NCBI GenBank assembly: GCA_017478485.1
Contig: JAFVDI010000010.1
Coordinates: 62,001-126,000, forward strand
Direction of reading: 5' to 3'
DNA from: Clostridiales bacterium
Lineage (GTDB): Bacteria; Bacillota; Clostridia; Saccharofermentanales; Saccharofermentanaceae
Length of the DNA stretch: 64,000 bases
The notes beneath the pieces were generated by a model. That model made no database searches, was not told the origin of the DNA, and saw nothing but the letters and a program-made list of their open reading frames with translations. This document shows positions 58,687-64,000 of the stretch, one piece after another (within the stretch, counting starts at the first letter, position 1; every line of letters starts with the position of its first letter). The position numbers were made by a program, and so were the translations under genes.

Positions 58687-59517
58687 ATGAAAAAAATACC
58701 GGTAACGATCCTTGCAGCAGCCTGCGTATTGTCTTTATGTGCATGCCCGGCAACCGTGAAACCGGAAACAAGTATTGAAGAAACAACCGCAGTAACAACT
58801 GAAGAGACGGAGACGGAAACGACGGCAGAGACAACGGCAGAAACAACGGCGACAGATTCTGCTGATACCTCAAGCACGGCAGAAACAACATCAACGGCTC
58901 CCGAAACTACGCCTGTTGTTACTCCGACAGCCACACCTGCTCCGAAGGCCACGGTTACGAGCCAGGTCAAGAAGACATTCAAAAAAGGCGGTACGAATTA
59001 TAAGTATGAGATCCCTAAAGTTACCATACCGGGAAAGAACACAAGTGCCGTAAACAAGAAGATCAAGAAGGCTTTGAGCAAGTATTCATACAAAGGCAGC
59101 GAGCCGTATGCGATGAAATACACTTACTATGTTAACAGCAAGATCGTTTCGATCCTGGTCAACGTATACAACGCGGTGATAGATTCCGATTTTGAATACT
59201 ATGCTTACAACATATCCGTAAAGACCGGCAAACTCATTAAGGACAAAGAGGTCTTAAAGCTTTACGGAGTCTCCGGCAAAAAGTTCCTCAGCATGGTAAA
59301 GAGCACATATAAAAAGGGTGGCTACTGGGCCGGAAAAGGTTCTGAAGCAAAAAAGAACATAAAGAAAAGCCTGAAAAAGGTTTCTTACAAATACCTGGAT
59401 CCTTATGTCGGATCTAACGGGCACATCTGCTTTTTGGGATATGTATACTATTATGGCGGCGCCGGTGAAGGCTACACCCCTTTTGATGCAGTGAAAAAGA
59501 AACAGGTCATAGGTTGA
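58687..59517 (+). CDS. Thr-rich lipoprotein with DUF3298-like domain
   Basis: 276 residues from ATG 58687, giving signal MKKIPVTILAAACVLSLCAC. An upstream ATG at 58669 overlaps the esterase stop. A long Thr/Glu linker (about 25-95) leads to a domain with 'YKYEIPKVTIPGKNTSAVNKKIKKAL' and 'YYAYNISVKTGKLIKDKEVLKLYG', similar to DUF3298/RsiV-type domains that bind lysozyme or wall ligands. Assignment is tentative. Confidence 0.65.
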   Translation: MKKIPVTILAAACVLSLCACPATVKPETSIEETTAVTTEETETETTAETTAETTATDSADTSSTAETTSTAPETTPVVTPTATPAPKATVTSQVKKTFKKGGTNYKYEIPKVTIPGKNTSAVNKKIKKALSKYSYKGSEPYAMKYTYYVNSKIVSILVNVYNAVIDSDFEYYAYNISVKTGKLIKDKEVLKLYGVSGKKFLSMVKSTYKKGGYWAGKGSEAKKNIKKSLKKVSYKYLDPYVGSNGHICFLGYVYYYGGAGEGYTPFDAVKKKQVIG

Positions 59518-59520
59518 TAT

Positions 59521-60309
59521 ATGGACATAAAAGACAACAGAATAGATGCCGGCAAGGCATTCGACTGGGGCAGGACCTCAGAATATTACGCTAAATACAG
59601 GGACATCTACCCGGATGTCTTCTATCAGAAGGTTGCTGACAGGGGTCTCTGCGTAAAAGGCCAGAACGTTCTTGACTTAGGTACGGGCACAGGTGTGCTC
59701 CCCAGGAACATGTATAAGTTCGGCGCGAAATGGACCGCAACGGACATCTCTCCCGAGCAGATCGAGCAGGCTGAAAAGCTTGCAAAAGAAGCCGGCATGG
59801 ACATTGCTTTCAAGGCAGTATCCGCAGAGAAGATCGACTTCCCCGATGAGACCTTTGACGTGCTCACAGCATGTCAGTGCTTCTTTTACTTCGACCATGA
59901 GAAAGTCGCTCCCGAGTTCGCCCGCATACTGAAGAAAGACGGAAAGCTCGTGATCTTATACATGGCGTGGCTGCCTTTCGAGGACGAGCTCGCGCGCAAG
60001 AGCGAAGACCTTGTGCGCAAATACAATCCGACATGGACGGGCGGCGGCGAGACCAGGCACCCGATCCACATCCCCGATGTGATGTACGACTATTTCGACA
60101 TGGAGTATCACGAGGAATACGACCTGATGGTGCCCTTTACTAAAGACTCCTGGCACGGACGCATGATCGCCTGCAGAGGCGTTGGCGCGTCACTTGCTCC
60201 CGACGAACTCGAAAAGTGGGACAAAGAACACAGGGCTCTTCTGGAGAATTATCCGGAAGAATTCGTAGTTAAGCACTACGCTGCCATAGCAGTACTTAGG
60301 AAGAAATAA
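59521..60309 (+). CDS. Class I SAM-dependent methyltransferase
   Basis: 262 residues: 'FDWGRTSEYYAKYRDIYPDVFY' N-terminus, 'VLDLGTGTGVLPRNM', 'WTATDISPEQIEQAEKLAKEA', 'DVLTACQCFFYFDHEKVAPEFARILKKDGKLVIL'. This subtype is frequent in Clostridia as a stand-alone methyltransferase of unknown substrate. It starts 3 bp after the lipoprotein and leads a run of three acetyltransferase genes. Confidence 0.9.
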   Translation: MDIKDNRIDAGKAFDWGRTSEYYAKYRDIYPDVFYQKVADRGLCVKGQNVLDLGTGTGVLPRNMYKFGAKWTATDISPEQIEQAEKLAKEAGMDIAFKAVSAEKIDFPDETFDVLTACQCFFYFDHEKVAPEFARILKKDGKLVILYMAWLPFEDELARKSEDLVRKYNPTWTGGGETRHPIHIPDVMYDYFDMEYHEEYDLMVPFTKDSWHGRMIACRGVGASLAPDELEKWDKEHRALLENYPEEFVVKHYAAIAVLRKK

Positions 60310-60310
60310 C

Positions 60311-60763
60311 ATGGAAATTAGAATTGCAACGCAAGAAGACATCGATCTCCTTATGAGCAGCCGCCTTGAGATGCTCAAGGTAGTAAATGACCTGCCGCAG
60401 GACTATCAGTACGATGAGCAGTTCGTAAATGAAAGCCGTGACTATTTCCTGAACGGCGACCAGATAACGGTCCTCGCAATCGATAACGGCGAAGTGATAG
60501 GCTGCGCATCCATGAGCTTTATGTGGATAATGCCGACGTTCTCCCACCCTACGGGAAGAAGAGCGCACCTCATGAATGTTTACACGAGAAACACATACCG
60601 CCGTCAGGGAATCGCAAGAAAGATGTGCGAGATCCTGATAGACGAGACCTGGAGAAGAGGCGCGACCGAGATCAGCCTCGATGCGACCACAATGGGAAGG
60701 CCCCTCTACGAGAGCCTCGGTTTTACTTCATCGACAGAATGCATGGTGCTTACGAAAGAATAA
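60311..60763 (+). CDS. GNAT-family N-acetyltransferase
   Basis: 150 residues. The acetyl-CoA-binding motif A is 'LMNVYTRNTYRRQGIARKMCEILIDE' (RxxGIA), followed by 'ISLDATTMGRPLYESLGF'. Start 1 bp after the methyltransferase stop, overlapping stop/start with the next gene. Substrate unknown. Confidence 0.9.
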   Translation: MEIRIATQEDIDLLMSSRLEMLKVVNDLPQDYQYDEQFVNESRDYFLNGDQITVLAIDNGEVIGCASMSFMWIMPTFSHPTGRRAHLMNVYTRNTYRRQGIARKMCEILIDETWRRGATEISLDATTMGRPLYESLGFTSSTECMVLTKE

Positions 60764-61230
60764 TGAGCGTTACGTTAAGGAAAGCAGAAAGAGAAGACCT
60801 CCAAAAGATCTGGCAGATGCAGGTCGAAGCATTCAAGGGCCTTCTTGCCAAATATCAGGACTACGACATGAGCCCTGCCGCTGAGAGCCTGGATAAGATA
60901 GTTGCCAGGTTCGAACAGCCGTGGACCACGTATTTCTTCATTGAAGCAGAAGGAGTGGACGTCGGTGCCATACGAGTGGTCGATAAGAAGGACGGCTCAA
61001 GGAAGCGCATCTCTCCGCTCTGGATAATGGAGGAATACAGAGGCAAAGGCTACGCCCAGGACGCGATCAGGGCAGTTGAAGCGCTACATGGAGAACACCA
61101 CTGGGAGCTCGACACGATCCTTCAGGAAGAGGGCAACCTTCACCTGTATGAGAAGATGGGCTACCACAAGACAGGCAAGACAGATAAGATCAACGAACGC
61201 ATGGACATCGTTTACTACGAGAAGGACTAA
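60763..61230 (+). CDS. GNAT-family N-acetyltransferase
   Basis: 155 residues from ATG 60763 (TAATG overlap with the upstream gene). 'LRKAEREDLQKIWQMQVEAF', then 'PLWIMEEYRGKGYAQDAIRAVEAL' and 'LYEKMGYHKTGK'. The motif A is RGKGYA. Tandem with two other GNATs but clearly diverged from both. Confidence 0.88.
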   Translation: MSVTLRKAEREDLQKIWQMQVEAFKGLLAKYQDYDMSPAAESLDKIVARFEQPWTTYFFIEAEGVDVGAIRVVDKKDGSRKRISPLWIMEEYRGKGYAQDAIRAVEALHGEHHWELDTILQEEGNLHLYEKMGYHKTGKTDKINERMDIVYYEKD

Positions 61231-61235
61231 AGACA

Positions 61236-61733
61236 ATGTTATTAAGGGCATACGAAAGAGAAGATTCACCGGTAATAGCAAAATGGTTAAGGACCGAGAC
61301 AGAACTCTACCAGTGGTCCGCCGACAGATACGGATTCTTCCCGCTGAAAGACTACAGCATAGACGAGAACTACGCTCCCGCGATTCCCACGGGAAGGTTC
61401 ATCCCGCTCACCATGACCGATGACGATGGGAAGGTTACGGGACACCTGATAATCAGATATCCGAAAGAAGATGACGACTCATCGGTAAGGTTCGGTTTCG
61501 TAATAGTAGATCCGGAATTAAGGGGCAAAGGATTTGGCAGGGAACTGTTGAGCCTTGCGATAGAATATGTAAGGAACAACCTCACCGCGAAAAGAATAGA
61601 CCTGGGCGTCTTCGTAAACAACCCGAAAGCTCAGAAGTGCTACGAAGCAGTTGGTTTCAAAGAATTTGGCGAACACTTCATCGACACGCCTTTCGGCAAC
61701 TGGAGATGCGTGGATCTGGAGATGTATCTTTGA
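61236..61733 (+). CDS. GNAT-family N-acetyltransferase
   Basis: 165 residues. 'RAYEREDSPVIAKWLRTETELYQWSADRYG' is typical of RimJ/RimL-like GNATs; motif A 'IVDPELRGKGFGRELLSLAIEY', then 'LGVFVNNPKAQKCYEAVGFKEFGE'. Five bp after the previous gene; its stop overlaps the next start. Confidence 0.9.
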   Translation: MLLRAYEREDSPVIAKWLRTETELYQWSADRYGFFPLKDYSIDENYAPAIPTGRFIPLTMTDDDGKVTGHLIIRYPKEDDDSSVRFGFVIVDPELRGKGFGRELLSLAIEYVRNNLTAKRIDLGVFVNNPKAQKCYEAVGFKEFGEHFIDTPFGNWRCVDLEMYL

Positions 61734-62728
61734 TGGAACAGCCAAAACGGACGAAAGAACAGATAAAAGCTGATCTTAAAGCGGCAGGATACGGGAACCA
61801 GGGAGCCTGGGTAGTGGGCATCCTCCTTATTGCCGCGCTGGTGTTCGGAATAGGCTTTTACTTCCGCTATAAGGACATAAGAAAAGGCGACAGCCTGGAG
61901 TATGTCAAAGGCACGGTGATCAAGTCTTATACGACGAGCACCAAGATCGGCCGCAGGACAAACAATGACCACCACATAGTCGTCAGATACAGACCAAAGG
62001 GATCAGACAAGGATTACACCGCAAGCGTTGACGATACATGGAACTTCCTGGGAAAAGAGCTCAGGGTCTACTATAAGAAAGACATCCCCGAAGACGGATA
62101 TGTCGCAAGGGTAGACTGGCTCACCGGAAAGTATATCCCTGACGGCAAGAACTACGATGTTCCGGTTGCGATAACGGGAATCCTTCTGCTCTGTGCGCTC
62201 TATCTGTTTATCGATTCCGTAAGAGCGAAAAGCAGAGCCAAAAAAGGAACTCTCAAGATAAAGAAACCTGTTCCGGGCGAGCCGGTATACGCGGATCCCA
62301 ATCTTCACGAAATGGCGCGCATGGCAAACCACAAGCGCAGCTGGGCCGGCGCCTGGTTCGGCTTCGGCATGCTCTACGCCCTGTTCATGGCCATGGGCAT
62401 CTCCTGGGTAGTAATCTCGCTCAAGAACCCTGCCAAGGACGGCTCGTTCCTGATCCCCGGCATAATAGTACTCTTGATCGCGCAGGGATGCCCGCTCACG
62501 ATCTTCCTCACCGCAAGACGTCTCTCTGTAAGGAAGAGAAACTTCATAAAAGCATTCATGGCAGACGAATTCACGGCAGTATATACTGACCGCAAAAACG
62601 CTGCCAAGAAGCTTTGGAAATACGTAAAGCGTTTCATGGAATCCGAACCCATCGAAAGCAAGTACAGACTCGAGTACCAGAGATACTGGGTGGAGAAATA
62701 CAAAGATCACCTGGAAAGGTTCAGATAA
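61733..62728 (+). CDS. Multi-pass membrane protein of unknown function
   Basis: 331 residues from ATG 61733 (TGATG overlap). Helices at about 24-43, 142-162, 205-228 and 238-260. The segment between the first two is beta-rich ('GTVIKSYTTSTKIGRR....HHIVVRYRPKGSD') and resembles DUF3592-type domains. C-terminal charged tail. Last gene of the methyltransferase-GNAT run. Confidence 0.65.
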   Translation: MEQPKRTKEQIKADLKAAGYGNQGAWVVGILLIAALVFGIGFYFRYKDIRKGDSLEYVKGTVIKSYTTSTKIGRRTNNDHHIVVRYRPKGSDKDYTASVDDTWNFLGKELRVYYKKDIPEDGYVARVDWLTGKYIPDGKNYDVPVAITGILLLCALYLFIDSVRAKSRAKKGTLKIKKPVPGEPVYADPNLHEMARMANHKRSWAGAWFGFGMLYALFMAMGISWVVISLKNPAKDGSFLIPGIIVLLIAQGCPLTIFLTARRLSVRKRNFIKAFMADEFTAVYTDRKNAAKKLWKYVKRFMESEPIESKYRLEYQRYWVEKYKDHLERFR

Positions 62729-62755
62729 GATCCGAAACTTAAGTTAACCGAGCCT

Positions 62756-62995
62756 TCAGCCTCTGCTCTGAGGGATCGGAGGGATGGGTCCTGAAACTGG
62801 AAGATTGGGCCAATTTGAATCCGGTTTGCCGAAACCCGGGTGTGACTGGTTTCCAAGAGGAGTCTCTTTCTCAGGAGACTTTTTGCCGATGACGTTTATC
62901 TCCTCGTCATCCTGGAACGCAAGGTGTGCCAATGCGCCGCCCGTAACCTTATCCATCTTCTTTACATCGAGCTCATAAGTTTTGTTGGTATACAT
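62756..62995 (-). CDS. Double-glycine leader peptide, Pro-rich core
   Basis: 79 residues from the ATG at 62995; AAAGGACT lies upstream. The leader 'YELDVKKMDKVTGG' ends in Gly-Gly at about residue 20 with the spacing of bacteriocin/RiPP leaders. The predicted core is 59 residues, Pro/Gly/Ser-rich at the end and without cysteines. It differs from the Cys-bearing peptide at 15949. No transporter is adjacent within the window. Confidence 0.5.
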   Translation of the reverse strand: MYTNKTYELDVKKMDKVTGGALAHLAFQDDEEINVIGKKSPEKETPLGNQSHPGFGKPDSNWPNLPVSGPIPPIPQSRG

Positions 62996-63075
62996 AGTCA
63001 AAGTCCTTTCGTGATGTTTTTCTTTATGCACCCCGATTATGTCAATACCAGGTATACCGGACAATCACTAAATAA

Positions 63076-63109
63076 AGGCCGGTATGATGCTTAAGCAACA
63101 TATCGGCCT
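63076..63109 (-). terminator. Terminator of the minus-strand lipoprotein gene
   Basis: AGGCCG/CGGCCT stem extended by GTATG/CATAT-type pairs; the minus transcript then reads TTTATTT. Confidence 0.65.
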
Positions 63110-63136
63110 GGGAGTGTTGGGTTGGTTGGAAAAGAA

Positions 63137-63733
63137 TTACAGTCCGTATTCGCTGGGATCTGCATCTACCATCTGGTCGATGTACTTTTCAACGAAAGTG
63201 AACTTGTGGGCATTGATCATTGCATCCCTATAGCCTACAAGGCATCCCTTTGTCTGATTGTAGAACAGCGGGATGAAAGGAATCTGGGATTTTAATGTAC
63301 CGTCTCCGCCGCTGAATTTTGCCGTGTTTGCGACATCGCCGCTGCACTCAAAGAAGAACAGTGTGATATCTATTTTATTGTCTTTGTTGTTTGATGAGCA
63401 TATCGTAAATGATTCATGGTCATCAAACTTGTAGTATTTGCCTGATGAAGCGCTTACCGGGAAATACTCGGTAGTGAACTTCTTGAAATTGCTCAGATCT
63501 TCAGGTTTGATCTTCTTGATATCTTCTACCGTAAGACTTGACTTAAACAAAGGGATGATAACATCCTCGGCAGGAGCCGTTGTTGTTTCTTCCATTGTGG
63601 TTGTCGCTTCAGTTGTTGTAGTAGTTTCAGCCGCTGTTGTGGTAGTTTCAGATTCCTTCTTTGCATTTGAAGTACTGCAGGCTGTCAGCAGCAGTGTTGA
63701 AGCCAATACGATTGAAAGTACTGTTTTCTTCAT
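63137..63733 (-). CDS. Thr-rich lipoprotein of unknown function
   Basis: 198 residues: signal MKKTVLSIVLASTLLLTAC (lipobox LTAC), a Thr/Glu linker (about 27-55), then a domain of about 140 residues ('SLTVEDIKKIKPEDLSNFKKFTTEYFPVS', 'KIDITLFFFECSG'). Composition parallels the lipoprotein at 58687, but the folded part is not recognised. Confidence 0.65.
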   Translation of the reverse strand: MKKTVLSIVLASTLLLTACSTSNAKKESETTTTAAETTTTTEATTTMEETTTAPAEDVIIPLFKSSLTVEDIKKIKPEDLSNFKKFTTEYFPVSASSGKYYKFDDHESFTICSSNNKDNKIDITLFFFECSGDVANTAKFSGGDGTLKSQIPFIPLFYNQTKGCLVGYRDAMINAHKFTFVEKYIDQMVDADPSEYGL

Positions 63734-64000
63734 TTTTTTGCCTCCGTGATTAAATAATCGTATGAATTATAGGCCCAAAACGAAGGGAGACTTTCTTGTC
63801 CTTTTACCAAATATGAAATGAAATATCCGCTGATAAATTGTCATTTTGATTTTCAGTGGCTCCACTCGGTGATAATATGCAAGGTTTTGTCAAGTGAGCG
63901 AATACTTATGACAAGTTAGTTGCTGCTACTCTAAAAGTGGACACGATAGGCAGAAAAAATATCAGTAATGATGTATCTTAAAAGAAGTTGATTCGAGTGA
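63734..64000. other. Right-edge intergenic stretch
   Basis: No ORF is supported. CTCTAAAAGTGGACACG near 63929 resembles the end of some insertion sequences, but no inverted partner or transposase is visible before the window ends. Confidence 0.3.

Overview
The window reads as a chromosomal segment of an anaerobic, low-redox Firmicute of the class Clostridia (Lachnospiraceae, Oscillospiraceae or Saccharofermentans-like; genus not determinable here). The signs are a clostridial 2[4Fe-4S] ferredoxin, a flavodiiron protein fused to flavin reductase and rubredoxin, two Feo ferrous-iron systems, strong AGGAGG ribosome sites, frequent TTG/GTG starts, and threonine-rich lipoprotein linkers. No rRNA, tRNA, CRISPR array, phage block or complete insertion sequence was seen.

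Layout. 1-19000: mixed housekeeping and accessory genes. These include a truncated serine hydrolase, small lipoproteins and membrane proteins, a diguanylate cyclase, a methyltransferase behind an ArsR-type palindrome, a PEBP-fold lipoprotein, an HTH membrane regulator with a structured leader, a 2H phosphoesterase, the flavodiiron fusion, a double-glycine leader peptide, PptA-type tautomerase and a GGDEF/EAL protein. 19200-22610: feoA-feoA-feoB plus a Cys-rich FeoB partner behind three metal boxes. 22630-23300: a dense control region with a repeat pair, two promoters, a yybP-ykoY-type Mn2+ riboswitch, a terminator, a 24-codon ORF and two metal boxes. 23307-33221: one long operon with an ABC ATPase and large FtsX permease, HMA protein, hydrolase, methyltransferase and many small membrane proteins. 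33271-38122: second iron operon (HMA fusion, feoA, feoB, FeoC-like, membrane proteins, methyltransferase). 38125-43765: ATC-hydrolase-family genes, TetR regulator and a heterodimeric ABC exporter. 43903: a DtxR/MntR-type regulator. 44346-44660: a 64-bp tandem array. 44734-49677: ferredoxin, enolase, DUF3793, flavodoxin, phosphoglycerate mutase and ZIP transporter. 49794-64000: M13 peptidase, membrane proteins, an HD-GYP sensor, an esterase, a methyltransferase with three acetyltransferases, and lipoproteins.

The unifying signal is a palindrome, GTTAGC-N4-GCTAAC, found about twelve times between 19.2 and 48.8 kb. It lies in front of both Feo operons, the ABC operon, an ATC-hydrolase gene, the DtxR-type regulator itself, enolase, the DUF3793/flavodoxin/gpmA operon and the ZIP transporter. 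It often overlaps recognisable -35/-10 promoters. I infer a local iron (or Mn/Fe) regulon in which DtxR represses uptake, flavodoxin substitution and two consecutive glycolytic steps. Its least understood part is the 20-gene block of membrane proteins, methyltransferases and three ATC-hydrolase paralogues packed between and beside the two Feo systems.

The window also holds three repeat families. One is a 122-bp double hairpin (50-22-50) at three loci plus a solo copy. One is the 64-bp tandem array. One is an AT-rich hairpin family.
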